A DNA stretch of 39,630 nucleotides from Desulfobacula sp. Its GTDB lineage: Bacteria; Desulfobacterota; Desulfobacteria; Desulfobacterales; Desulfobacteraceae. This document shows, piece by piece, positions 32,210-39,630 of the stretch. Under the pieces are notes generated by a model. The model did not search any database and was not told the DNA's origin. It saw nothing but the letters and a program-made list of their open reading frames with translations. Numbering within the stretch: the first letter of the stretch is position 1; each line of letters begins with the position of its first letter. The DNA is taken from the NCBI GenBank assembly GCA_013792075.1, contig VMSR01000126.1, positions 1-39,630 on the forward strand, given 5' to 3'. A program made the position numbers and the translations under genes.

Positions 32210-34177
32210 ATGACCATTGCCCTGATTTATCCCCCCACCTGTGACCCCACGGCCCCCTATCTTTCCCTGCCCACCCTTGCGGCCTGGCTTCGTGCCCACG
32301 GAAAGAAGGTGCTGCCCGTGGACGCCAATATAGAGGCCTACGACCGCCTGCTCCAGGGGAAGGCCATGGCCCGGATGGTGCAAAAGATTTGTTCAGCCCA
32401 TAAACGCCTTGATCAAAAATCCTCTTTGGATCACAGGGACCAGATGCACTATTCAAGGCTCTGGGAGGTGGCAGGTGACCTGTCATGGGTGACCGACAGC
32501 ATTGATGATGCCGTATCCGTTCTCAGGGACAGGACCGGCCAGCGGTTTTTCCACCCGCCCGCATATGAACGGGCCGTCCAGACGGTTCAGGCAGGCTTGG
32601 CTATTATCAGTGCGGCCTACAGCCCTTTGCTCGTGGACTTTACCGGGTACAGGACCCCGTTTTCACTTTTGACCCCGGAACAGATCCGGTCAGATGCCGA
32701 TCCTGAAAAAAATCCCTTCCATGACGGTTTCCAGGCTGTGGCTGACCGCATGAAAGCAAACAAGGTTAACCTGATCGGTATTTCCCTGGCCTTTCCCGGC
32801 CAGATCCAGCCGGGATTTTCCCTGGCCTATCATCTTCGACAGCAGCTTCCCGGGGTCCACATCACCGTCGGCGGGCCGGCCATTACCCAGATCCTTGTGC
32901 GCCAGACCCCGGAAAATCAGACCCGGATACTGGGCCCCTTTGATTCGGCTGTGCTCTATGAAGGGGAAGACGCACTGCTGGACCTTGTCAATATGCTGGA
33001 ACAAGGAGAAGTGCCTGAACGGATTATCTTCGGCCGGACCGATACCCCTCTTGCACACCTGCCACCCCCTGATTTTGAGGGACTTCCCCTGGAGGCCTAT
33101 TTTTCCCCGGAGCTGGTCCTTCCCTATGATCCGACCCGGGGCTGCTATTGGGGCCGCTGTGCCTTCTGCCATTACGGCCTGTGCCGGAAGGGAACCGCAA
33201 AATATCGCCAGCGGAAGGTTGGGGATATGGTGGCCCATTTAAAAGAGATGGCTGCCCGCTGGGGGTGCAGAAATTTTTATTTTTCCCAGGATGCTTTTCT
33301 GCCCAAGACAGCCCGAAAACTTTCCCTGGCCCTCCAGGCATCGGATCTTAAGATTCACTGGTCCACGGACATGCGGCCGGAGCCGGAACTGACCGAGGAG
33401 GTATGCAAGGATCTTGCGGCAGGCGGAGCCCTGTCCATGGCCCTGGGCATTGAATCGGCCTCGCCCAGGCTTTTGAAGTTGATCAACAAGGGAATCTTTG
33501 TGGACAGAATGCAGGCGGCCGTGGAAAATCTTGGTGCAGCCGGTATTGCCGTGGAAGCCATGTGTTTTAACGGGTTTCCCACTGAAACCCCTGCCGATGC
33601 CATGGCCACCCTGGGATTTATACGGACCTTGAAAGAAAAGATCGCCCTGTTTATCTGCGGCCGGTTCGGGCTGTGGCATGGTTCCCATGTGGCCCTTCAT
33701 CCGGAGCTTTACGGAATCCGACGGATATGGCAGATGAAAGGAGATGAACTTGGAACAGGGCTGTTTTATGAATCCCGGGTTCCCCGGTCTCCTGGGGATC
33801 AGGACCGCATTGACGGGGCCATTGACCGGCTGTCAGATCTGTGGTGGCTCCATGATTATCCCTGGGCAGGCGCCTTGTCCACGGCCCACACCCTTTTGTG
33901 GTATGCCCGAAAAGGGGCTGATGTGTTCCGTCGCCATGCGGCAGTCCCGGACCAGGTGGCACTGCCCCAAGAAAAGTCAAATCTGAAAAGCCGGTTTAAC
34001 ATGAAGCAGATGATGGCCAGGGCCGGGGAGAATGAAGCCAGGATCTGGCAGACACTGGTCCATGGGCAGGAGACCGTCGGCAGGGAACCCTATGAAGCTC
34101 TGGCCGCATCATTGCCCCGGGCCTATCCCATGGACGCGGGAAGGCCGGCCCGGTTGAAAAAAGTGAAGAGAAAATGA
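32210..34177 (+). CDS. B12-binding-domain radical SAM protein
   Basis: A 655-residue putative radical SAM enzyme with an N-terminal cobalamin-binding-like Rossmann domain (IALIYPPTCDPTAPYLSLPTLAAWLRAHG, ITVGGPAITQ, LYEGEDALLDLVNML), then the SAM barrel. The cluster motif is RGCYWGRCAFC, that is C-x4-C-x2-C at about residues 316-324 instead of the usual C-x3-C-x2-C. Downstream barrel blocks are FYFSQDAFLP, IHWSTDMRPEPEL, ALGIESASPRLLKLINKGI and EAMCFNGFPTETPADAMATL. The reaction is unknown; the subfamily includes methyltransferases and peptide- or lipid-modifying enzymes. It is monocistronic, or coupled to a 19-codon ORF (32154-32213) whose stop overlaps its start. It converges on yaeQ with a 6-bp gap. 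Confidence 0.87.
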   Translation: MTIALIYPPTCDPTAPYLSLPTLAAWLRAHGKKVLPVDANIEAYDRLLQGKAMARMVQKICSAHKRLDQKSSLDHRDQMHYSRLWEVAGDLSWVTDSIDDAVSVLRDRTGQRFFHPPAYERAVQTVQAGLAIISAAYSPLLVDFTGYRTPFSLLTPEQIRSDADPEKNPFHDGFQAVADRMKANKVNLIGISLAFPGQIQPGFSLAYHLRQQLPGVHITVGGPAITQILVRQTPENQTRILGPFDSAVLYEGEDALLDLVNMLEQGEVPERIIFGRTDTPLAHLPPPDFEGLPLEAYFSPELVLPYDPTRGCYWGRCAFCHYGLCRKGTAKYRQRKVGDMVAHLKEMAARWGCRNFYFSQDAFLPKTARKLSLALQASDLKIHWSTDMRPEPELTEEVCKDLAAGGALSMALGIESASPRLLKLINKGIFVDRMQAAVENLGAAGIAVEAMCFNGFPTETPADAMATLGFIRTLKEKIALFICGRFGLWHGSHVALHPELYGIRRIWQMKGDELGTGLFYESRVPRSPGDQDRIDGAIDRLSDLWWLHDYPWAGALSTAHTLLWYARKGADVFRRHAAVPDQVALPQEKSNLKSRFNMKQMMARAGENEARIWQTLVHGQETVGREPYEALAASLPRAYPMDAGRPARLKKVKRK

Positions 34178-34183
34178 CAAAGG

Positions 34184-34741
34184 TCATCCTGTTTTGCGTG
34201 TGGATTGGTTTGTTTGTAATGGCACCCAGGGCACTTCGCATTCCCCGTTTTCAGCGGCAACATAGGCTGTCTCCCCTGAAAGGGTGACGGAAAGATCCAT
34301 GGTCCGTTTCACCAATTTTGCCAAAGCCTGTATCCCTGCCCATTGGAATTGAACGACAGAGATCGGCAGTTCATTGAATTTTGCCTGTCCCTGGGTCCAC
34401 CAGGTGTCGGATTTTAAATTAAAACTATACACCTTCACCCGTGGCGAAAGCCGGGTGGCTTTTTTGATTCTGTCAACGGCAGGCTCCCCCATATCGATCC
34501 ACAAGGATAGCTGGCCCTCCAGGGTGTGCGCCCAGATATCCGGCTCTTCTGCTGCGGAAAGTCCCTTTGTAAAACTTAAGGGGTCCCGGGCATTCATGCA
34601 GAATGCCAGAACACGTGCCATCATTCGCTCAAGTGTCTCTGAAGGGTGTTGGGCCATTGTTAGATTGAGTGTGTCGTAATGGTCCTGCTCGATATCTGCC
34701 AGGGTAATTTTTAATTTATAAATTGTCGGTTTTAATGCCAC
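34184..34741 (-). CDS. yaeQ: YaeQ family protein
   Basis: Compact protein of the PD-(D/E)XK nuclease-like superfamily with no settled function. From the GTG at 34741 the 185 residues follow the E. coli YaeQ pattern closely: ALKPTIYKLKITLADIEQDHYDTLNLTMAQHPSET, RMMARVLAFCMNA, FTKGLSAAEEPDIWAHTLEGQLSLWIDMGEPAVDRIKKA, and ALAKLVKRTMDLSVTLSGETAYV. AGGGGTGG precedes the GTG, and the longer upstream reading has no counterpart in the family. It is divergent from the exporter adaptor and convergent with the radical SAM gene, so it stands alone. Confidence 0.92.
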   Translation of the reverse strand: MALKPTIYKLKITLADIEQDHYDTLNLTMAQHPSETLERMMARVLAFCMNARDPLSFTKGLSAAEEPDIWAHTLEGQLSLWIDMGEPAVDRIKKATRLSPRVKVYSFNLKSDTWWTQGQAKFNELPISVVQFQWAGIQALAKLVKRTMDLSVTLSGETAYVAAENGECEVPWVPLQTNQSTRKTG

Positions 34742-34925
34742 CCATCCACCCCTATAAGTCGTAACTGTAAAATGGCAGTGGTACATCCACGGCCTGGTGC
34801 ATGATAACACGGAATTTGCAGGAGCAGATATTTATTTTGTCGTTTGGAATAGGATTGTAAAGTTTAAACCCCCGTGGTATGAGGCTTGTATATACGAACC
34901 CTTTTATCTTAGACGGATATTCCCA

Positions 34926-36080
34926 ATGCCACGTATAAAATTTCGCTGGATCATTCTTGTCATTGTTTTTGCCGGAGCAGGTGTTTTTGCCTGGCACTAT
35001 ACCCGGCCCAAACCCATATCACTTGTGGTAAGACCCGTGGAAAAAGGATCTGTGGAAAAAACCGCCTCCAACACCCGAGCCGGGACGGTGAATGCCTGCA
35101 GACGGGCCAAATTATCCCCGGGTATCGGCGGGCAGATCGCAAAACTGCCGGTCAAAGAAGGGGATAGGGTTGTCAAGGGGCAGTTGCTCCTGGAATTGTG
35201 GAACAAAGACCTCATGGAAGAAGCACAATTTGCCGGAAGGGAAGCCGAGGCAATGGCGGCACGATCCAAAGCCGCCTGCACCCGGGCCCAGATCGCCCAA
35301 CGGGATGCCCGCCGCATGGAGGCACTTTATAAAACCAATGCGGTTTCCTTTGAAAAAATGGACCGGGCCGTAACCGAATTCAAGGCAATAACATACGAAT
35401 GCACGGCTGCCCGAGTCTCTGTCCTGATGAGCCGCACCCGTGTGGAGGTGATTCTGGCCAACCTGGAGCGAACCCGGCTGATGGCACCCTTTGATGGGGT
35501 TATTGCGGAGATCAACGGCGAATTAAATGAATATGTAACCCCTTCTCCGGTGGGCATCCCCACCCCGCCTGCCATTGACCTGGTCGATAATACCTGCTTT
35601 TATGTGGCCGCTCCCATTGATGAAGTGGATGCACCCCTCATTCGGGTGGGCATGGTTGCAAGGATCAGCCTGGACGCCTTCCCGGATCAGCAGTATGGGG
35701 GGAAAGTCCGCAGGGTGGGCGTATTTGTCGTGGATCGTGAAAAACAGGCACGGACCGTTGATGTTGAGGTGGAATTTACCCACCCTTCTGACATGGAAAC
35801 CCTGCTGGCAGGATACAGCGCGGATGTTGAAATTCTCCTTCAGGTTCATCCGGATACCCTGCGGATTCCCACCGAGGCGATTTTAGACGGTAACCGGGTG
35901 TTTGTTTTCCGCCCAGACCCGGGTATGATCCAGGAGAAAATAATTGTCCCCGGTGTTTCCAACTGGGATTTTACACAAGTTCTGTCCGGCCTTGAAAACA
36001 CGGATCAGGTGGTGGTGAACGTGGACCAGGCCGGTGTGAAAGATGGTGCCAAAGGGGTGGTTTCAGGGGAATCCAAGTGA
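34926..36080 (+). CDS. HlyD/MacA-type membrane fusion (adaptor) protein
   Basis: Periplasmic adaptor of a tripartite ABC export system, 384 residues. An N-terminal membrane anchor (FRWIILVIVFAGAGVFAWHY) is followed by a lipoyl-like half (GIGGQIAKLPVKEGDRVVKGQLLLELWN), a helical hairpin rich in Ala/Arg/Glu (about residues 95-180), the second lipoyl half (NLERTRLMAPFDGVIAEINGELNEYV) and beta-barrel and membrane-proximal domains ending VVVNVDQAGVKDGAKGVV. I start at ATG 34926; the 43-residue upstream extension is not family-like. Its stop overlaps the ATPase start by 4 bp. Confidence 0.88.
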   Translation: MPRIKFRWIILVIVFAGAGVFAWHYTRPKPISLVVRPVEKGSVEKTASNTRAGTVNACRRAKLSPGIGGQIAKLPVKEGDRVVKGQLLLELWNKDLMEEAQFAGREAEAMAARSKAACTRAQIAQRDARRMEALYKTNAVSFEKMDRAVTEFKAITYECTAARVSVLMSRTRVEVILANLERTRLMAPFDGVIAEINGELNEYVTPSPVGIPTPPAIDLVDNTCFYVAAPIDEVDAPLIRVGMVARISLDAFPDQQYGGKVRRVGVFVVDREKQARTVDVEVEFTHPSDMETLLAGYSADVEILLQVHPDTLRIPTEAILDGNRVFVFRPDPGMIQEKIIVPGVSNWDFTQVLSGLENTDQVVVNVDQAGVKDGAKGVVSGESK

Positions 36081-36757
36081 TCCGGCTGTCTCACATCGAC
36101 CGGGTGTTCTTCGTGGGAGAAGAGCAGGTCCATGCCCTGGCAGATGTCTCCCTGGAAATAAGCGCCGGTGAATATGTCGCTGTCATGGGGCCGTCCGGGT
36201 CCGGCAAATCCACCCTTCTCAATATTCTCGGGTTGCTGGACAGGCCCACAAAGGGCCTGTACCAACTGGAGAATGATCCGATTTCCGCCCTGTCCAATGA
36301 ACAGCAGGCACAGGTCCGGTTGAATAAAATCGGGTTTGTTTTTCAATTTTTTCATCTCATCCCCCGGCTGACGGCTGCGGAAAACGTGGAATTGCCCCTG
36401 ATACTGGCTGGCATTGATCCTGGCCAAAGAAAACCAAGGGTTAGGCAAGCCCTGGAGTCCCTGGGACTTTCCGACAGGGCCAGGCACCGCCCGGACCAGC
36501 TCTCCGGCGGCCAGCGCCAGCGCGTTGCCATTGCACGGGCAACCATCATGCGGCCGTCCCTTATCCTTGCAGACGAACCCACGGGTAACCTGGACCGCAC
36601 CTCTGGCAATGAGGTCATTCAAATTTTGGAAGACCTGAACCGATCCGGCATCTCCCTGATTGTTGTCACCCATGATCCGGCCCTGGGGGAACGTGCCAAA
36701 AGGAATATTGTCATGACAGACGGTCAGATCCTGTCTGACAGGCAGCAGGCCCCATGA
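36077..36757 (+). CDS. MacB/LolD-type ABC transporter ATP-binding protein
   Basis: Cytoplasmic ATPase of 226 residues that drives the exporter. Walker [11 protein letters not shown]-loop [22 protein letters not shown], signature [14 protein letters not shown], Walker [13 protein letters not shown] and the H-loop His in VVTHDP are all intact, so it should be active. The H-x-L-x-D-V-S-L-x-I opening and ENVELPL wording place it in the MacB/LolD/FtsE subgroup. Translation starts at GTG 36077 after GGGGA and overlaps the adaptor stop; its own stop overlaps the first permease start (ATGA). Confidence 0.95.
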   Translation: MIRLSHIDRVFFVGEEQVHALADVSLEISAGEYVAVMGPSGSGKSTLLNILGLLDRPTKGLYQLENDPISALSNEQQAQVRLNKIGFVFQFFHLIPRLTAAENVELPLILAGIDPGQRKPRVRQALESLGLSDRARHRPDQLSGGQRQRVAIARATIMRPSLILADEPTGNLDRTSGNEVIQILEDLNRSGISLIVVTHDPALGERAKRNIVMTDGQILSDRQQAP

Positions 36758-37959
36758 AACTTGAGAATACCTTACACTTCAGCATCCAGGCGCTTTTTGG
36801 ATATCCGGCCCGGACCCTGTTGGTCCTGCTGGCCATGGCCATGGGGGTTGCATCTGTCATGGTGCTCACCTCTCTGGGGGAAGGGGCGCGACTCTATATC
36901 AACCGGGAATTTACCTCTCTTGGGACCAACATTCTCATTGTTTTGCCCGGTCGATCCGAAACAACGGGCGGCCCTCCCCCTCTCCTGGGCCAGACCCCCC
37001 GGGATCTCACCCTGGAAGATGCCCTGTCCTTGAAAAAAAGTCCGTTTGTTGCCAAGGTAGCACCCATTGTCATTGGCTCTGCGCCGGTCTCCTGGCGGCA
37101 AAAAGACCGGGAAGTCACCATCCTGGGGACCACGGCCGATATGTTTGATATCCGGCAATTGACCATGGGGCAGGGTGCTTTCCTTCCTCCGGGTGACCCG
37201 TCCAGCGGATCGGGTATCGCTGTAATCGGGTATAAAATCAAAAAAGAATTGTTCGGCAACCAGTCTGCCCTGGGAGAGTGGATCCGGATTCAGGACTGGC
37301 GGTTCCGGGTCATTGGTGTGCTTGCCAAAAAAGGACAATCCCTTGGAATGGACATGAGCGATCTGGTCATCATCCCGGTGGCGTCTGCCCAGTCCCTGTT
37401 CAACACAGAAGCCTTATTCCGCATTATGATCCAGGCCAAGAACCGGAATGCTATTTCCACGGCCAAGGACGCCATATTGAGAATCATCCAGGACCGGCAC
37501 GATGGTGAAGACGATATTACGGTCATCACCCAGGATGCCATCCTCTCCACCTTTGACCGGATATTCACCGCCCTGACCTTTACCATTGCCGGGATCGCGG
37601 CTGTCAGCCTCGGGGTTGCCGGTATCCTGATCATGAATGTCATGCTCATATCGGTTTCCCAGCGGAAATCGGAAATCGGATTGTTAAAAGCCCTGGGTGC
37701 AGGCTATTCCCAGATTTTGCAGGTATTTCTTGCCGAAGCTGCCATATTGTCCATGACCGGTGCGCTCCTGGGTCTGGTCCTGGCGTTTCTGGGAACCTAT
37801 ATCATTGCAAGGCTCTTTCCGTATTTTCCGGTTCATATCCCCCCATGGTCTGTTGCGGCATCTGTTTTGACCGCCCAGGTTACAGGCCTGATATTTGGTG
37901 TCCTGCCGGCCAGGAGAGCGGCTGCCATGGACCCTGTTTCGGCATTGTCCAGAAGGTAA
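36754..37959 (+). CDS. MacB-type ABC transporter permease, first copy
   Basis: FtsX/MacB-family inner-membrane permease of 401 residues. One N-terminal helix (ARTLLVLLAMAMGVASVMVLTSLGEGARLYI) leads to a large periplasmic domain (about residues 45-265, containing LTLEDALSLKKSPFVAKVAPIV), then three C-terminal helices (TIAGIAAVSLGVAGILIMNVMLISVSQRKSEIGLLKALGA and beyond), ending PARRAAAMDPVSALSRR, as is characteristic for the family. It lacks the fused ATPase domain of E. coli MacB, which is supplied by the preceding gene. A paralogue follows 24 bp downstream. Confidence 0.92.
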   Translation: MKLENTLHFSIQALFGYPARTLLVLLAMAMGVASVMVLTSLGEGARLYINREFTSLGTNILIVLPGRSETTGGPPPLLGQTPRDLTLEDALSLKKSPFVAKVAPIVIGSAPVSWRQKDREVTILGTTADMFDIRQLTMGQGAFLPPGDPSSGSGIAVIGYKIKKELFGNQSALGEWIRIQDWRFRVIGVLAKKGQSLGMDMSDLVIIPVASAQSLFNTEALFRIMIQAKNRNAISTAKDAILRIIQDRHDGEDDITVITQDAILSTFDRIFTALTFTIAGIAAVSLGVAGILIMNVMLISVSQRKSEIGLLKALGAGYSQILQVFLAEAAILSMTGALLGLVLAFLGTYIIARLFPYFPVHIPPWSVAASVLTAQVTGLIFGVLPARRAAAMDPVSALSRR

Positions 37960-37983
37960 AACCAGGGAGAAAAGAATATACAG

Positions 37984-39183
37984 ATGCGGTTTACCGATGC
38001 CATAAACCTTGCACGAAGCGGGGTGTTCAGCCAACGGCTCAGAAGTTTTCTCACGGCCCTGGGGATTGCTGTGGGCATTGCCTCTGTGGTGCTGCTGACA
38101 TCCATTGGAGAAGGAATTCACCACTATGTTTTGTCGGAATTCACCCAGTTCGGAACCAATTTGATCGGCATTAACCCGGGGGTTACCACAACCCATGGAA
38201 CCCCCGGCGCCATGATCAGCAATGTCCGGCCCCTGACCCTGGAAGATGCCCTGGCCCTGAACCAGATACCCGAGGTCATGGGCATGGTTCCCCTGGTGCA
38301 GGGGAATACCCCGGTTGAATACAAAGGGAAAACAAGGCGCACCTATGTGTTCGGGGTCGGGCATAAGGTGCCGGAAGTATGGCAGATGCGGGTTATGGGC
38401 GGCCGGTTTCTTCCGGATGACGATCCCCGCTCGGCCCGTGCTTTTGCGGTCCTGGGCAGCCGGGTGAGAGAGGAGTTGTTCGGCACCCAGAATCCTTTGG
38501 GAAAAAGGGTGCGCATTGGCGGAGAACGCTATCGGGTCATCGGGCTGATGGAATCCAAGGGGCAGATGCTCGGATTTGATTTGGATGATGCCGTCTATAT
38601 TCCCGTGGCCAGAGCCCTTGCCATGTTTAACAGGGAAAGCCTCATGGAAATCGATATCCTCTACACCAAGGGCATCAGCGCAGACCAGGTGGTTAAAAAA
38701 ATAAAAAACACATTGATCCGCCGCCACGGGACCCAGGATTTCACCATCACCACCCAGGAACAGATGATAGCGGTCCTGGGATCGGTATTGAATATTCTTA
38801 CCCTTGCCGTGGGGGCGTTGGGCGGAATTTCCCTGTTTGTGGGAGGGATCGGCATCCTGACCATCATGACCATTGCCGTCCAGGAAAGAACGGCTGAAAT
38901 CGGGTTGCTGCGTGCCCTCGGGGCAGGCCAGGGCCAGATTCTCCTGCTCTTTATCGGGGAGGCCATCACCCTGTCGGCCATTGGCGGGTTTGCAGGTCTT
39001 ATTTTGGGAATGGGGGGCGCCTGGCTTCTGGGGCTTGTCGTTCCCGCTCTGCCCACCCAGACCCCCCTGATTTACGTTGTCCTTGCCGAGTTGCTGGCGA
39101 TTTTTATCGGTCTTTTGTCCGGGGTTGTTCCCGCCTTTCGTGCGGCTCGCCTTGATCCGGTAGAGGCCTTGCGCAGCGAATAA
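37984..39183 (+). CDS. MacB-type ABC transporter permease, second copy
   Basis: Paralogue of the upstream permease, 399 residues with the same layout: helix FLTALGIAVGIASVVLLTSIGEGIHHYV, periplasmic domain with LTLEDALALNQIPEVMGMVPLV and SARAFAVLGSRVREELFG, then three C-terminal helices with ERTAEIGLLRALGAGQGQILLLFIGEA and the ending AFRAARLDPVEALRSE. The two permeases probably form a heterodimer with one ATPase type. No outer-membrane TolC homologue is encoded here. An AGGGAGA element lies 15 bases before the ATG, a rather long spacing. Confidence 0.92.
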   Translation: MRFTDAINLARSGVFSQRLRSFLTALGIAVGIASVVLLTSIGEGIHHYVLSEFTQFGTNLIGINPGVTTTHGTPGAMISNVRPLTLEDALALNQIPEVMGMVPLVQGNTPVEYKGKTRRTYVFGVGHKVPEVWQMRVMGGRFLPDDDPRSARAFAVLGSRVREELFGTQNPLGKRVRIGGERYRVIGLMESKGQMLGFDLDDAVYIPVARALAMFNRESLMEIDILYTKGISADQVVKKIKNTLIRRHGTQDFTITTQEQMIAVLGSVLNILTLAVGALGGISLFVGGIGILTIMTIAVQERTAEIGLLRALGAGQGQILLLFIGEAITLSAIGGFAGLILGMGGAWLLGLVVPALPTQTPLIYVVLAELLAIFIGLLSGVVPAFRAARLDPVEALRSE

Positions 39184-39378
39184 TAAAACAGGACACTAAA
39201 CTTCCGATTTTTCCTGAATTCTAAACATCACTGTCACCGCCCCTGATGTTTTCCAGAAATTATAATCGAAATACCCATAAAACCAATAGGTTCAGCGGCG
39301 CCATCCTGCTGGCATATTAAATGCTTTTATGTTTTTTTATGTTTTGGGAGAATGACTTTTAAAAAGGAGAAGATTAGG

Positions 39379-39630
39379 ATGCAGTGGAAATTCTGGGAAA
39401 AAAATACAATAGAAAAAGGTGTTAAGCTTTCCAAACCCGAGGATCTGTACTCTTGTGTGGGAAAATATCTGGTGGTCAATCTTGAATATGATCCCGACTG
39501 GGTATGGCAGCTGAAATCTGTAGCAATGAAAAGAGAAAACACCAAGAAGGTGCTTGATTTTCGTGCCTTTGATCCATTGAGTGCCAATTTGAGGGGAATA
39601 CAGGTACTCAATTATAAATCTTTGGACGAA
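39379..39630 (+). CDS. Hypothetical protein, 3' end outside window
   Basis: I do not recognise this gene. The ATG follows AAAAAGGAG, a strong ribosome binding site, and 84 codons are open to the end of the window. The visible part is soluble and charged, with segments such as GKYLVVNLEYDPDWVWQLK, VLDFRAFDPLSANLRGIQVLNYKSLDE, and alternating aromatic residues suggesting a beta-rich fold. No signal peptide or metal motif is seen. The 195-bp gap before it contains a lone TATAAT at 39261-39266 without a matching -35. Confidence 0.65.
   Translation, partial: MQWKFWEKNTIEKGVKLSKPEDLYSCVGKYLVVNLEYDPDWVWQLKSVAMKRENTKKVLDFRAFDPLSANLRGIQVLNYKSLDE

Noticed and set aside
34174-34187. ATGAC-AAAG-GTCAT palindrome between the radical SAM gene and yaeQ
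   Set aside because: The symmetry comes from the two convergent TGA stop codons; the arms are only 5 bp and no T-tract follows on either strand.
1-39630. Search for CRISPR arrays, tRNA/rRNA genes, IS elements, integrases or attachment sites
   Set aside because: No regularly spaced repeats, no tRNA-like cloverleaf and no transposase or integrase frames were seen; the window looks like stable chromosomal core with accessory metabolism.

Overview
The window looks like a chromosomal segment of a strictly anaerobic, motile, sulfate-reducing Desulfobacterota, most likely Desulfobacterales. The evidence is the mix of a membrane ETF:menaquinone oxidoreductase beside etfBA, a lactate-type dehydrogenase with a polyferredoxin partner carrying an MvhD domain, two RACo/DUF4445-like proteins, many response regulators, and FlgM with the associated protein known from Desulfovibrio. 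This placement comes from gene content, not from a database search. No rRNA, tRNA, IS element, CRISPR array or prophage is visible.

Layout. 1-2259 (+): the end of an Hsp20 chaperone, two small proteins, a single-domain receiver and a Cof-type HAD phosphatase. 7767-2306 (-): the block phoH, pgpH, ybeY, pdxJ and a receiver-PAS protein with a four-cysteine tail. 7888-9182 (+): cvpA and mazG, starting from a good sigma-70 promoter. 10548-9170 (-): a flagellar regulatory cassette (DVU0524-like protein, flgM, unknown protein) preceded by a sigma-28-like promoter. 11899-10607 (-): a long class II aldolase-like enzyme, divergent from a TetR regulator (12218-12802). 12931-16795 (+): EMO, etfB and etfA, closed by a clear terminator. 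17030-18409 (+): an NtrC-like regulator whose AAA+ motifs are eroded. 22747-18435 (-): FAD-linked 2-hydroxyacid dehydrogenase (frameshifted), polyferredoxin-MvhD protein, larA and thyX. 22998-26503 (+): two tandem RACo-like ATPases. 26673-28295 (+): bifunctional ftcD. 28667-31967 (+): TRAP transporter dctPQM and a stand-alone LuxR-type HTH. 32210-34177 (+): B12-binding radical SAM protein, convergent with yaeQ. 34926-39183 (+): MacA/MacB-type exporter with one adaptor, one ATPase and two permeases. 39379-39630 (+): the start of an unknown gene.

How it fits together. The centre of the window is electron-transfer metabolism. EtfBA and EMO would move electrons from acyl-CoA-type dehydrogenases into the menaquinone pool. 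LarA, the FAD dehydrogenase and the MvhD-bearing polyferredoxin look like a 2-hydroxyacid (probably lactate) oxidation module that hands electrons to an Hdr-like partner rather than directly to quinone. A TetR regulator probably links the aldolase, itself and possibly the EMO-ETF operon: two copies of ATGAAT-N4-ATTCAT lie in the aldolase-tetR gap and a one-mismatch version lies just upstream of EMO. RACo-like proteins and FtcD point to corrinoid and folate one-carbon chemistry.

The most unusual items are the degenerate enhancer-binding protein, the MvhD-fused dehydrogenase partner, the TetR operator set, the tandem RACo pair with a ferredoxin-less second copy, the A9-tract frameshift in the dehydrogenase, and a perfect 21-bp palindrome after ftcD.
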